Notes: a model not told the origin generated them from the sequence alone. Positions 43,156 to 55,076 are shown, numbered from the stretch's first letter. The stretch is 64,000 nt of DNA from Pycnopodia helianthoides (GCA_032158295.1 CM063243.1:1612001-1676000), one strand, 5' to 3'. Numbers and translations: made by a program.

Positions 43156-43689
43156 TTATATCGTAAACTGGGCGTGGTCCCTGACTAAACAGCAGTACAT
43201 GTATACGTTTGTATGACTTCTGACTTATCAATAACATTCAAGAAGAGCATGAAAAATCAAATTGCGATTTTGACAAACTACTGAATTTATCTACAAATTG
43301 AAAAACATGATTCTTTACAATTTACTTATTATTTTTTGAATGCAAGTTCTCCCCAAGCAAGGCTTAAAGGCACTCTTGGTAAGGGGCTACAAGAAGAAAA
43401 TATTTAAGCGAAGCTGAAGGTAGGAATTGAAATGAGTTATGTACATCTATGAAGGTTGACACAGCTAGGATCAGCCTTTTCAAAAATTTATAATACAACA
43501 ACTGACATTAATCAATTTAAAGCATGCACCAGTGGTTCACAAATGCATGTTATTGAGTTTTTAATAATGAATAATTTAACCATGCCCAATTTTATGAATT
43601 GGGTCCAACCTAATGAATTTTTAATTTGATTTTTCAGGTAGTCTGTAGACCTAGGAGAGGTTTGTGTTGATAGAATATTACAAGCAAGA

Positions 43690-44110
43690 TCTGGGCCAAA
43701 TAATCATTGAAACAACTTGAGCAATTTCATCATTGGAAACTAAATTGCCATCAGAAACAATTATGTTAACGGTTTTGGAAGATGGGTTCGTTCAAAACAG
43801 AGTTTATAACCTTCCAAGTGTTTTGAATACTGTTTAAAAAAAATGTTTTTTCCTTTTCGAATTGGTTTGTTAAGAACTTGGTAAAGGGCTTGCTCGGGTT
43901 TTTGTATTTAGCATATTTATTTTTAATGGGATTGTAGGAGTAGATCAACATTGGCAATAACAGTTTTGTCCTCTCATAATCCCAAATCGAAGGATTCAGA
44001 AGGACTGGGGTTGGTAAGCCCATATATGACATTACAAGGTCAGGCATTCCAAACGTATATAAAAGTCCAAAAACTTTAGTGTGGAGTGACTAGGTAATAG
44101 GAGAAGAGGA
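43690..44110 (-). pseudogene. Decayed non-LTR retrotransposon ORF2 fragment
   Basis: On the minus strand from 44047 an open stretch includes PIKNKYAKYKN, FLTNQFEKEKTFF and NTWKVINSVLNEP, a pattern typical of the linker between endonuclease and reverse transcriptase in LINE ORF2 proteins. It is followed, across a broken frame, by VSDGNLVSNDEIA. Family assignment (CR1/L2-like) is a guess. Confidence 0.45.
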
Positions 44111-45009
44111 TATGGGAGGATTGAGGCCTCATTCTAGCAAAAATGCCTAGTCTGTAAGAGTTTTAATGGAATTAAGTGATCCAAGGTGTATTTGATGAAT
44201 AATTGCAACTACATTTGTGGTTCTAAAGTTTTTATGAAAATGTCTTTATCCCAGAAATAGTTTTAAACTTTTCCATCATGGTGTTAAAAGTCACTTCTGA
44301 ATCGTTGCAATAGAAAACATCAGCCCAATCAAAAGCAGGCAGGTTTTATTGAATTTGGAGAAATTGTGAGTAAAAGAAGGATAACAAATATGATCGCTAT
44401 ATTATTAGAACATAAGAGTTTGGGGATTATCAGTACAATGTCCATAAAGATTGATAAATTACATGAAAATCAGATATCAAATTGCCAGGTTTGGGACACA
44501 GAGATATCAATAAAATGGACAGGCATTACCAATAGACACCATCCGCACTCCGATTGTGTGTATTAACAGGAGACAAATGGGTCATAAATACATCAATAAA
44601 GAACTAGGAACTAGAATTTGAATAAATATGTAAATAGATGATAAAGTTACCAAAAAGTAATTCTAATCTATGTAAGAGGAAAGAGCAAACATGTTGAAGA
44701 GGGGTTATATGCTTTTTAAACGACACCTGCAACAACACTCTCAGATTTTGGACAAGAAATTTTGACAAAATAATGATTTAAATGTGTCACATGAAATATT
44801 ATGGTTCTCTCTACCTCTATAACTTTCAATGCACTTTAGAGACAGAGTGCAAGATGCAACCCCACATCCTGCTTTAGCGCCCTGCCTGTTGCCTGTTGTT
44901 TATCAATACCAAGATGTTTGTTCCTCTACCATAAGACACTGTACAAACTTTAAAGCTATGGTATCAAACTGAATGCGTGTAATGACAGTCAATTAGTAAA
45001 TTACAGTTT

Positions 45010-45108
45010 CACTTAGAACCTGGCTGCTATTTAACAGAGAGATCTTCTGAGTTCCGAACATGGCAGGTCATTCCACAAGAGCCCTGTCTGTTGTCTTTTG
45101 TTGATAAT
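45010..45108 (-). pseudogene. Truncated lectin 3' end downstream of L1
   Basis: Copy of the last 25 or so codons of a lectin (CTTGTGGAATGACCTGCCAT ... TGTTCGGAACTCAG) offset 201 bp from the L1 end. CTGTTAAATAG replaces CTGTAAAA, giving a stop right after the last cysteine codon. Confidence 0.8.
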
Positions 45109-45213
45109 ACAAAGTTGCTTGTCCCTCCAACATAAGACACTGTACTACCCATGAAGCTATGACATCAAGTTGAATGCATTTAATGACAGTCAATTAGTTT
45201 ATCACAGTTTCAC

Positions 45214-45714
45214 TCAGTACCTGGCTGCTCTTTTACAGACAGATCTTCTGAGGTAATTGCACGGCAGGTCATTCCACAAGAAATCCTCTGTATTGTCAAG
45301 GAACTCAGCACAGTCTCCATCACCACTGGGTTGATTAGTGTTCCAGTTGGTGTAACCTCCCAATGGACTGCTGTCGATCCAGGCAAACCTACTGGATCCA
45401 TCCTTGCGGTAGCCCAACCAGGTTTTCATGCCGCCTTGACCATGCGTGGATGTTATGAGCAGGACGAGGAAGTCATGTTCCTCTTGGCTCATAATGGACG
45501 CCAGATGAGATGGTCTGCCAAGGCGTGACAAACCCTGACAGTACTGTTCAGCTTCATCAAAGGTCTTGGCATCCGTCACGAGAAGGTAGCAATGATTCCC
45601 AAAACTTGTCCATGGACTGCTGCAGGACATGCATGCGGGAGATACCATCAGGAAATGCGACTGAAGGAGAGCTACAAGAATACTGAAAGTGATGACCCTT
45701 AAAGAACTCGCCAT
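45214..45714 (-). CDS. Secreted C-type lectin L1
   Basis: 166 residues, single exon. Residues 1-27 are a signal peptide (ITFSILVALLQ core). One C-type lectin domain follows, long form: Cys28, 31, 42, 59, 135, 152 and 160, so C59-C160 and C135-C152 would be the core bridges, C31-C42 the N-terminal hairpin, and C28 is free. The Ca2+/sugar triplet is QPS (128-130) and the WND motif is at 147-149. Start chosen at the MASS methionine that is in frame with the signal peptide. The protein is probably secreted and Ca2+-dependent, and resembles GalNAc- or galactose-binding lectins of echinoderms used in innate immunity (inference from the family). A TATA-like box lies about 100 bp upstream. Confidence 0.9.
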   Translation of the reverse strand: MASSLRVITFSILVALLQSHFLMVSPACMSCSSPWTSFGNHCYLLVTDAKTFDEAEQYCQGLSRLGRPSHLASIMSQEEHDFLVLLITSTHGQGGMKTWLGYRKDGSSRFAWIDSSPLGGYTNWNTNQPSGDGDCAEFLDNTEDFLWNDLPCNYLRRSVCKRAARY

Positions 45715-45811
45715 GCTCAAAAACCCAAAAGCAGTCCACTATCAAAGACTAGAGAAATTGACAACTTGAGCAAAGACGTATGTGACTAAAGAGAATTCTG
45801 GGTTAAATACA

Positions 45812-45820
45812 CTTATAAAA
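45812..45820 (-). promoter_or_regulatory. TATA-like box of lectin L1
   Basis: TTTTATAAG on the minus strand, about 100 bp before the ATG. A TATA-like or A/T element is at the same distance in L2 (48832), L4 (56281) and L5 (58965). Confidence 0.45.
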
Positions 45821-46057
45821 GGATAAAGCAAAGGCATTTACTTTCATTGGTTTCTAGCTTGTTTAATGACAGACTACATCAAGAATGGCTAAATAATATG
45901 TGGTGATGGTTTCAGTGGCATGGTGATAGTGACCATGCCAGAGCCAGGCTCTTATTCATATAATTTTTCTTCCCCTTTCTTCCCTATAGCAATATTAATA
46001 AACCTGGTTACCAGCGACATCGGTGTAGTTCTATTTACTCAAGGTAACAACTTCCTT

Positions 46058-46284
46058 GGCTACACGGCAGTTAACGGTTGCATGGCTTCTGACTGGCAAC
46101 CCCGAACAAAGATATTGACAAAATAGGGAGACCGCCAATATAGGGCTAGATAGCTCAGTTGGTAGAGCGCCGGTACGTTAATCCGGAGGTCGTTGGTTCA
46201 AATCCCGCTCTAGTCAATTTTTCTTTGTTCAACCCCATACTATTTGAAATTTACCCAGTCAGTTTCCCTTGTGGTTTATTACTT
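46058..46284 (+). mobile_element. tRNA-derived SINE (family B) inserted in lectin unit 1
   Basis: A 227-bp insertion flanked by the 9-bp direct repeat AACTTCCTT (46049-46057 and 46285-46293). The sister unit at about 49070 has a single AACTTTCCTT-like empty site. It carries A box TAGCTCAGTTGG and B box GGTTCAAATCC. Confidence 0.92.
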
Positions 46285-48029
46285 AACTTCCTTTTGTGTT
46301 CATAAACCAATCCAAACAAGGTACCTACTACCTTCCCCGGTTAATCCAATATTAAGTTGATTAGAGTTGTTTGATTAGACAATATTTCCTAATTGCTTCT
46401 CTGTAAGAGATAATAAGTATATCGATTGTTATTTTAAATAGTTCTTATAAAAGCATAAAATTATGAACAAACAAAGCCTTGCCTTCTTGATGCATTGTTC
46501 AGGCAATATCTCTGTTCAGTATTATTAGGGAGAAATTCTGTTTTTTTTTTTTTTTACGAGCGCAACGAATGAAAGACACGTCGGCAGTTAAACAGATTGC
46601 TATAGGTGAAACCAATAATAAGTAAATACAAAACGAGCTACAAAATTAATAAACGTGTAAATTTGAATTCTTCCCAATATTATTGTGACGATGAAAACTT
46701 TTTTGTAACCAGTTGACGCGGGATGTCGTGTCAACACGCCATAACTTTCTCTTCTAGAATTTGTGACCCGCTCTGTGAAAATGAGTCTGATGTCGCCCAA
46801 TGCATTATTGGGTTTTTTTTGTGTGTTTTTTTTTACTTGTTTAAGATCTTTATTTGCATGGTAAACTTTCGGAACACTCAATTTTAGTCAATAAAGCTAT
46901 GAAAACATTAATTTTGTGATCATACTTTAGTATAATTTGTGTCCATTTGCTTATACATGTATGTAGAGCGAAATGGTAATTTTAAACATCAATTTACTTG
47001 TAATTCGTTTTCAACAAAAAATGATATATTGGCTAATTTCAAACGGGAGTAACTCAGCAACGCGATACACCCCAGAGCTTACTGCTGTTGGTATGTTCTT
47101 TCCAGCCATGTATATAATCCAATTCTTTAGATTGTCAACATCAGACTCATTTTCACAGGGTGGTCACATTTAAGTGATGTGCATTATGACCTTCCGTGTC
47201 ACATCAGATGACTGGGTACAAAGGCTGCCAATACTTTACACTTTGGAGCATAGTCACAGCATGCACTCCCCGTGCAGCGCTGAGTTTCACCCACAGAAAG
47301 AGGACCAATTGGTGCTGAAAAAAGGGTCAAATTTGTTGAAAAAAAAAGGCAGGTTTTTAAAATTCTTCAAAATTGAACTTGGAGAAATCATTAGTAAAAA
47401 AAGGATTACAAATATGATCTCTATGCTATTAGAACATAATTGTTTGGGGATTATCAGTACAATGTCCATAAAGATTGATAAATTACATGAAAATCAGATA
47501 TCAAATTGCCAGGTTTGGGACACAGAGATATCAATAAAATGGACAGGCATTACCAATAGACACCATCCGGACTCTGATTGTGTGTATTAATAGGAGACAA
47601 ATGGGTCATAAATACATCAATAAAGAACTAGGAACTAGAATTTGAATAAATGTGTAAATAGATGATAAAGTTACCAAAAAGTAATTCTAATCTATGTAAG
47701 AGGAAAGAGCAAACATGTTGAAGAGGGGTTATATGCTTTTTAAACGACACCTGCAACAGCACTCTCAGATTTTGGACAAGAAATTTTGACAAAATAATGA
47801 TTTAAATGTGTCACATGAAATATTATGGTCCTCTCTACCTCTATAACTTTCAATGCACTTTAGAGACTGAGTGCAAGATGCAACCCCACATCCTGCTTTA
47901 GCGCCCTGCCTGTTGCCTGTTGTTTATCAATACCAAGATGTTTGTTCCTCTACCATAAGACACTGTACAAACTTTGAAGCTATGGTATCAAACTGAATGC
48001 GTGTAATGACAGTCAATTAGTAAATTACA

Positions 48030-48108
48030 GTTTCACTTAGAACCTGGCTGCTATTTAACAGAGAGATCTTCTGAGTTCCGAACATGGCAGGTCATTCCAC
48101 AAGAGCCC
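48030..48108 (-). pseudogene. Truncated lectin 3' end downstream of L2
   Basis: Same fragment and same CTGTTAAA stop as at 45010. Confidence 0.8.
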
Positions 48109-48236
48109 TGTCTGTTGTCTTTTGTTGATATACAAAGTTGCTTGTTCCTCCAACATAAGACACTGTACTACCCATGAAGCTATGACATCAAGTTGAATGC
48201 ATTTAATGACAGTCAATTAGTTTATCACAGTTTCAC

Positions 48237-48735
48237 TCAGTACCTGGCTGCTATTTTACAGACAGATCTTCTGAGGTAATTGCACGGCAGGTCATTCCAC
48301 AAGAAATCCTCTGTATTGTCAAGGAACTCAGCACAGTCTCCATCACCACTGGGTTGACTAGTGTTCCAGTTGGTGTAACCTCCAATGGACTGCTGTCGAT
48401 CCAGGCAAACCACTGGATCCATCCTTGCGGTAGCCCAACCAGGTTTTCATGCCGCCTTGACCATGCGTGGATGTTATGAGCAGGACGAGGAAGTCATGTT
48501 CCTCTTGGCTCATAATGGACGCCAGATGAGATGGTCTGCCAAGGCGTGACAAACCCTGACAGTACTGTTCAGCTTCATCAAAGGTCTTGGCATCCGTCAC
48601 AAAAAGGTAGCAATGATTCCCAAAACGTGTCCATGGACTGCTGCAGGACATGCATGCGGGAGATACCATCAGGAAATGCGACTGAAGGAGAGCTACAAGA
48701 ATACTGAAAGTGATGACCCTTAAAGAACTCGCCAT
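48237..48735 (-). pseudogene. C-type lectin L2, frameshifted copy of L1
   Basis: Nearly identical to L1 but 499 instead of 501 nt. Two 1-bp deletions (near 48411, CCTACTGG to CCACTGG; near 48382, CTCCCAATGG to CTCCAATGG) shift the frame after the WLGYRKDG block. The resulting product stops about 20 codons later, losing the sugar-binding loop (QPS), WND and the last cysteines. The rest of the gene has no further damage, so it is either a very young pseudogene or carries two sequencing errors. The signal peptide and TATA-like box are intact. Confidence 0.85.
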
Positions 48736-48831
48736 ACTCAAGAACCAAAAGCAGTCCGCTATCAAAGACTAGAGAAATTGACAACTTGAGCAAAGACGTA
48801 TGTGACTAAAGAGAATTCTGGGTTAAATACA

Positions 48832-48840
48832 CTTATAAAA
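48832..48840 (-). promoter_or_regulatory. TATA-like box of lectin L2
   Basis: TTTTATAAG on the minus strand in a promoter region almost identical to that of L1. Confidence 0.4.
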
Positions 48841-50944
48841 GGATAAAGCAAAGGCATTTACTTTCATTGGTTTCTAGCTTGTTTAATGACAGACTACATC
48901 AAGAATGGCTAAATAATATGTGGTGATGGTTTCAGTGGCATGGTGATAGTGACCATGCCAGAGCCAGGCTCTTATTCATATAATTTTCCTTCCCCTTTCT
49001 TCCTTATTGCAATATTAATAAACCTGGTTACCAGCGACATCGGTGTAGTTCTCTATTTAGTTAAGGTAACTTTCCTTTTGTGTTCCATAAACCAATCCCA
49101 AACAAGGTACCAAACTACCCTTCCCCGGTTAATCCAATATTAAGTTGATTAGAGTTGTTTGATTAGACAATATTTCCTAATTGCTTCTCTGTAAGAGATA
49201 ATAATTATATCGATTGTTATTTTAAATAGTTCTTATAAAAGCATAAAATTATGAACAAACAAAGCCTTGCCTTCTCGATGCATTGTTCAGGCAATATCTC
49301 TGTTCAGTATTATTAGGGAGAAATTCTGTTTGTTTTTTTTTTACTAGCGCAACAATGAAAGACACGTCGGCAGTTAAACAGATTGCTATAGGTGAAACCA
49401 ATAATAAGTAAATACAAAACGAGCTACAAAATTAATAAACGTGTAAATTTGAATTATTATTGTGACGATGAAAACTTTTTTGTAACCAGTTGACGCGGGA
49501 TGTCGTGTCAACACGCCATAACTTTCTCTTCTAGAATTTGTGACCCGCTCTGTGAAAATGAGTCTGATGTCGCCCAATGCATTATTGGGTTTTTTTTGTG
49601 TTTTTTTTTTTACTTGTTTAAGATCTTTATTTGCATGGTAAACTTTCGGAACACTCAATTTTAGTCAATAAAGCTATGAAAACATTAATTTTGTGATCAT
49701 ACTTTAGTATAATTTGTGTCCATTTGCTTATACATGTATGTAGAGCGAAATGGTAATTTTAAACATCAATTTACTTGTAATTCGTTTTCAACAAAAAATG
49801 ATATATTGGCTAATTTCAAACGGGAGTAACTCAGCAACGCGATACACCCCAGAGCTTACTGCTGTTGGTATGTTCTTTCCAGCCATGTATATAATCCAAT
49901 TCTTTAGATTGTCAACATCAGACTCATTTTCACAGGGTGGGTCACATTTAAGTGATGTGCATTATGACCTTCCGTGTCACATCAGATGACTGGGTACAAA
50001 GGCTGCCAATACTTTACACTTTGGAGCATAGTCACAGCATGCACTCCCCGTGCAGCGCTGAGTTTCACCCACAGAAAGAGGACCAATTGGTGCTGAAAAA
50101 AGGGTCAAATTTGTTGTTGTGTGTACTCCTTGATACAAGGCCTTTGCCTTTTTATGGCAAGAGGAAAATTGAATGTCATCGAGAGGATTCCATGACTGTA
50201 TTTTAATTGTTTCTGCTTTATGGCGATAAGTCCGAGGGAACCAAGATTCTAGCCTTGTTTTCGGGCATGGGCCCAATTGGTGGCCACGTCTCATGGGCGA
50301 GTTTTTACTGTTCATTATCGTGAATGTGGTATTTTCTCAAAAAAGAACAAGAAATCCGGGTGCTTTGAACCGAATCATCGTTCTCGTGGCTTTTCATGTG
50401 TCCTTTGTGCCACAATAGGCCTACTATCAAAGCAAAATAATTCCGGCAATTCTGTTATTATGATCCCGTCAGGCTGGAAGGCAAAAAATGGTAACGGGTT
50501 CAAATTCATTGGAGAGAAATTTTAACAAATAATGACTCAACTGAGTCACCTGAAATGCTAAGGTCTTCTCTAGCTATTTAACATTTAACTGAACTTATTT
50601 CACCTTTCTGATTTTGTTTTTTAGTCTCTCAGCCTATTTTCCTTTTTTCGTTTTTGATTTTACATGTTTATTTTCATTGACTCGATGTAAATTCAGACGC
50701 ATTTCAATCGACAGATTAATATGTCTTTTTCAGTTTGTAGTCGATAAACCATTCATTCATTCATTCAATTCACTGGAGATACAGTGAGCATGATTCAACC
50801 CCACGTCCTGCTTAAGCGCCCTGTCTGTTGCCTGTTGTTTATCAATACAAAGTTGTTTGTTCCTCTACTATATAAGACACTGTACCTCCCTTGAAGCTAT
50901 GTAATCAAGTTGAATGCATATAAAGACAGTCAATTAGTAAATTT

Positions 50945-51032
50945 AAGTTTCACTCAGAAACTGGATTTTATTTAACAGACATATCTTCTGAGTTTGGAAC
51001 ATGGCAGGTCATTCCATAAGAGCCCTGTCTGT
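50945..51032 (-). pseudogene. Truncated lectin 3' end downstream of L3
   Basis: Same fragment (GAATGACCTGCCATGTTCC), carrying the shared CTGTTAAA stop. Confidence 0.75.
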
Positions 51033-51158
51033 TGTCTGTTGTTGATAATTATTACAAAGTTGTTTGTTCCTCTACCATAAGACGCTGTACAACCCTTGAA
51101 GCTATGATATCAAACTGAATGCATTTAATGACAGTCAATTAGTTAATCACAGTTTCAC

Positions 51159-51662
51159 TCAGAACCTGGCTGCTATTTTACAGATGGATTGTCGGGGGTC
51201 GGAACATGGCCAGTCATTCCACAAGAAGTTGAAACCATTTGTTTTGTGAAGCATCTCGACACAGTCTCCATTGCCATTGGGTTGATCAGTGTACCAGTTG
51301 GTGTAACCTCCATACGGACTGCTGTCCATCCAGACAAATCTACCGGATCCATCATTGCGGTAGCCGAACCAGGTCCTCATGCCGTCTTGACCGTATGTGG
51401 ATGTAATGAGCAGGACGAGGAAGTCATGTTCCTCTTGGCTCATAATGGATGCCAGATGAGATGGTCTGCCAAGGCGTGACAAACCCTGACAGTACTGTTC
51501 AGCTTCATCAAAGGTCTTGACATCCGTCACAAGAAGGTAGCAATTATTCCCAAAACTTGTCCATGGACTGATACAGGACATGCAGGGAGATACCATCAGG
51601 AAATGCGACTGAAGGAGAGCTACAAGAATACCGAAAGTGATGACCCTGAAAGAACTCGCCAT
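51159..51662 (-). CDS. Secreted C-type lectin L3
   Basis: 167 residues, single exon, signal peptide then CTLD starting CMSCISPW. The sugar-binding triplet reads QPN (YTDQPNGNGD), WND is intact (FLWNDWPC), and the seven cysteines are as in L1. A two-to-three residue longer loop (HKTNGFNF) precedes WND compared with L1. GNNCY replaces GNHCY. Belongs to the beta subtype with L5. Upstream A/T element ACATATAATG at about -100. Confidence 0.9.
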   Translation of the reverse strand: MASSFRVITFGILVALLQSHFLMVSPCMSCISPWTSFGNNCYLLVTDVKTFDEAEQYCQGLSRLGRPSHLASIMSQEEHDFLVLLITSTYGQDGMRTWFGYRNDGSGRFVWMDSSPYGGYTNWYTDQPNGNGDCVEMLHKTNGFNFLWNDWPCSDPRQSICKIAARF

Positions 51663-52569
51663 ACTCAAGAACCAAAAGCAGTCTGCTATCAAAGACTAGA
51701 GAAACTGACAACTTGCTTGATCAAGGACGTATGCGACTACAAATAATTCTTGGTTAAGTATGGCTACATATAATGATAGAGCAAAGGCATTCACTGTTGC
51801 TGGCTTCTAAATTCCTTATTTTATGTAGCTTGTTTAATGACAGACTAAATCAATAATGGCTAATCATGCGGAGATGGCTTAAGTTGCATGGTGATTGTGA
51901 CGCCACCAAAATTTCATTATATAATTTTCTATCCCTTTCTTGACCTTTATTGCAATATACATGTACCTGGTTGCCAGCGTCACCTGTAAAGCAGTTTTTG
52001 CTCAAGGCAACTTCAATTTGTGATCGTAAACAATGCACACAGAGAACCAACTACCTACCTCAGTTAATTGATGTTTATTGTAAATTATTAATAGTTAAGC
52101 ATACAATATACAATTTGTATTTTTATGAGCGCAAAGAATGAAAGACATGTCGGCAGTTAAATAGATTGCAATTGGTTACACTTATAATTAGGCAATGATA
52201 ACAACTTCCGTTAACAGAGGCCAGCCACCAACCAAGGTCTTTACCCTGCAGTGAAGACTGGCTCCTCACACTGATACCGGCATTAATTAATATATTTTTA
52301 AATAACATATCAAAAAGTAAAAAACATCAGAATTTGTGATTTTTCTTTCCGCCATTATTTTTTTGAATTGTTCTTTTCATGTTCGAGGGCCATTCTTTAG
52401 ACTGTTCAGTTTTTTGCATTGGAATTATTTTGGTGTCAATTTTCCCACGACTTGCCATTGTGGAAAATATCATTTTGATCTTCGGAGGATATTAGGAACT
52501 GCACCCAATTGGTTATGTTTACAATCTTAACCATCAAAATGTTGGTCAAAATTTAAAAAAAAATTTGTG

Positions 52570-53435
52570 TGGTGTAGGGGGTTTCAGAACATAGGGTGTT
52601 GAAACATCTAGGTTTGTAAGAACAGGGTTGTTGGAACATAGGGTTGTTGGAACATAAATTTGTAGGGGTTGTAGGGGGTTGTTGGAACACAGGGGAGTCG
52701 GAAATAGGGTTGTTGGAACACAGGGTTGTTGGAACATAGGGGTTGTTGGAAGACAGGGTTGTTGGAACATAGGGGTGTCACAAATAGGGTTGTTGGAAGA
52801 CAGCGTTGTTGGAACATAGCGGTGTCAGAAATAGTATTATTGAAACACAGGGTTGTTGGAACATAGGGGTGTCGGAAATAGGGTTTTTGGAACACAGGGT
52901 TGTTGGAACACAGGGTTGTTGGAACAAAGGAATGTTGGAATATAGGGGTGATGGAATACATGGTATGGGGAACTTAGGTTGTTGGAACATAGGGTTGTTG
53001 GAAGATAAGGTTGTTGGAACATCAGGTTTTTGGAATATAGGGTTGTTGAAATAGGGTTTGAGGAACTTACGTTTTTGAAACATAGGGGTGTCGGGGTGGG
53101 TGTCAAAACATAGGGGTGTCTGTACATCTAGGTTTGATGGAACAGGGTTGTTGGAACATAAGGTGGTCGGAACATAAGGGTGTTGGAACATAGGGGTGTT
53201 GGAACATAGGGGTGTCGGAACATAGGGGTGTCGGAACATAGGGTTGTTGTAACATAGGGGTGTCGGAACATAGGGTTGGAACATAGGGATGTTAGAACAT
53301 AGGGTTGTTGGAACGTAGGGTTGTTGGAACATAAGGTTGTTTGAACATAGGAATGTCGGAACATGAGGTTGTTGGAACTTAGGGGTGTCGGAACATAGGG
53401 TTGTTGGACCACGCGGAATTCGAAACATAGAGCAG
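52570..53435 (-). repeat. G-rich VNTR B, 16-bp base unit
   Basis: Same base unit as VNTR A, with 15-bp GGTGTCGGAAATAGG variants appearing near 52690-52890; less homogenised than C. Confidence 0.95.
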
Positions 53436-53625
53436 TCAGAGATTGATTTATACATGAGGTACCCAAGCTGGCGGTAATAATTGTCTTTGACTTTAAGAGG
53501 TCTATGTTTAGAAAAGAAGGGATTTGTACATGAATGAAAGTTATCAAAAGTATTCCTGCATAATGCCTGCATTTGTAGAAGGAGAAGCAGGTTCATATAA
53601 GTTACCTCCCCCATCCCTCAATGCA
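53436..53625 (-). other. Conserved flank of VNTR B
   Basis: Copy of 41166-41330; reads MNLLLLLQMQALCRNTFDNF then SKHRPLKVKDNYYRQLGYLM in the same frame. Confidence 0.5.
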
Positions 53626-53941
53626 AGTATTCCATAATTAAGATACAAAACAATTTATGTGTTTTTTAATTAGGCAAATTTTGTTCTTTTTGGGGGGACA
53701 GACAATTTGATATCTTATTAACCACAGCAATATTTAATTCTCCATAAATTATTTTGTAGGAATAGTCAAAATGATTCTCCAATTTTAATAAATAAACAGT
53801 CAATAAGCAGTACCAGAAGTTTACAACAATCAGGTTATTTTAAAATAACGTTGTTTAGCTTTTTACTTCAAGTAATAAATCACAAGGGAAACTGACTGGG
53901 TAATGCTAAACCAAAAAATTACCTTCAGTTTAAGATACAAC

Positions 53942-54139
53942 CAGGGCCCAATTTCATAGAGCTGCTCAAGCACAAAAAATAGCTTAGCACAACAAAAGTA
54001 TGATTACCAGAATAAGGTTACCAGCCAAACTACCATATCACATGTACAATTAGTGACTGGTATCCTGCTCATTTCTGCTTACCAGGCAATTGTTAAGTAA
54101 TATTTTCTGCTTAAGCAGCTCTATGAAATTGGGCCCAGG
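53942..54139. mobile_element. MITE-like element, ends GGGCCCAATTTCATAGAGCT (copy 2)
   Basis: Both ends are intact: CCAGGGCCCAATTTCATAGA and TCTATGAAATTGGGCCCAGG. It sits at the same place after VNTR B as copies 1 and 3 do after VNTRs A and C, so it was duplicated with the block. Confidence 0.88.
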
Positions 54140-54559
54140 TTGTATCGTAAACTGGGCGTGGTCCCTGGCTAAACGGCAGTACATGTATACGTTTGTATGA
54201 CTTCTGTCCTTATCAATAAAATCCAAGAAGTGCATGGAAAATCTAAATTGCCATTTTGGCAAACTACTGAATATATCTACAAATCGAAAAACACGATTCT
54301 TTAAAATTTACTTAATATTTTGTGTATGCAAGCTCTCCCAAAACAAGACTTACAGCCACTCTTGGTAAGGGGCTACAAGAAGAAATTGTTTAGGATTAAA
54401 ATAATTCAGAGAAGCTGAAGGTAGGAATTGAAATGAGCTATGTACATCTGTAAAGGCTGACACAGCTAGGATCAGTCTTTTCAAAAATATACAATAAAAC
54501 ATCAATACATTTTAAGCATGCACCAGTGGTTCACAAGTGCATGTTATTGAGTTTTAAAT

Positions 54560-54740
54560 AAAAAATAATTTAACCATGCCCATATTTATCAAATGGGTCC
54601 AACCTAATGAATTTTTAATTGAATTTTTCAGGTATTCTTTTAACCAAGGAGAGTTTTGTGTTGATAGAATATTACAAGCAAGATCTGGGCCAATTTTGGC
54701 CACACAATCATTGGAACAACAAGCAATTTCATCATTGCTA
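54560..54740 (-). pseudogene. Decayed LINE fragment in lectin unit 4
   Basis: Nucleotide-level copy of 43580-43745 (AATATTACAAGCAAGATCTG, GCAATTTCATCATTG), with the frame broken. Confidence 0.4.
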
Positions 54741-54770
54741 TTCGAACATAATTGTTTGGGGATTATCAGT

Positions 54771-55076
54771 TCATTGGTGTCATGGCCAAGCGGTTTGGAG
54801 CATCGATCGGATTCAAGTTCTGGTGGTTATGTCATCGGAGTGTGGGTTCGAATCCCGGTCATGACACTTGTGTCCTTGAGCAAGATGCTTTACTATAATT
54901 GCTTCTCTTCACATAGGGGTAAAAATGGGTGCCTGCAAGGGTTGAGGTTGATATTGTGTTTGAAAAAGCCTTCTGAGCACCACGGCAGCTTGGGGCAATG
55001 CAATTGACCCAATGACCAGAACACGCATTGATACGTTTTTGTAAAATGCGCTATATAAGAACTAGTTATTATTATT
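54771..55076 (+). mobile_element. tRNA-Leu-like SINE (family L) inserted in lectin unit 4
   Basis: A 306-bp insertion between GGGGATTATCAGT and ACAATGTCCATAAA, which are contiguous in the sister units at 44430, 47455 and 63080. Contains TGGCCAAGCGGTTTGGAGC, GGTTCGAATCCCGGTCATG and a TTATTATTATT tail. No clear target duplication. Confidence 0.9.

Larger units (their letters stand above)
44340..47338. repeat. Segmental duplication, alpha unit 1 (contains L1)
   Basis: Aligns over its full length with 47370-50115. The size difference is explained by the SINE at 46058-46284. Shared landmarks: GGGGATTATCAGTACAATGT, the lectin, GAGCCAGGCTCTTATTCATA, TGCACTCCCCGTGCAGCGCT. Confidence 0.9.
47370..50115. 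repeat. Segmental duplication, alpha unit 2 (contains L2)
   Basis: Near-identical copy of alpha unit 1; differences are scattered single bases and short indels, indicating a recent tandem duplication. Confidence 0.9.
50116..52350. repeat. Beta unit 1 (contains L3)
   Basis: Shares CTCCTTGATACAAGGCCTTT, ATGGCAAGAGGAAA, GTTTGTAGTCGATAAACCAT, the lectin and TGCGGAGATGG with 57290-59460. Stretches open on the plus strand (such as 50277-50525) are not conserved in frame between the two copies and are not called. Confidence 0.8.

Noticed and set aside
45331..45528. Plus-strand open frame across lectin L1 (and the same in L3, L4, L5)
   Set aside because: Antisense shadow of the lectin exon; the minus frame has signal peptide, cysteines and WND.
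50277..50525. Plus-strand 82-codon frame in beta unit 1
   Set aside because: The paralogous stretch at 57440-57600 does not keep the frame, so it is unlikely to be coding.
54780..54870. tRNA-Leu-like sequence
   Set aside because: Part of a 306-bp insertion with SINE body and TTA tail; other copies share the same extensions.
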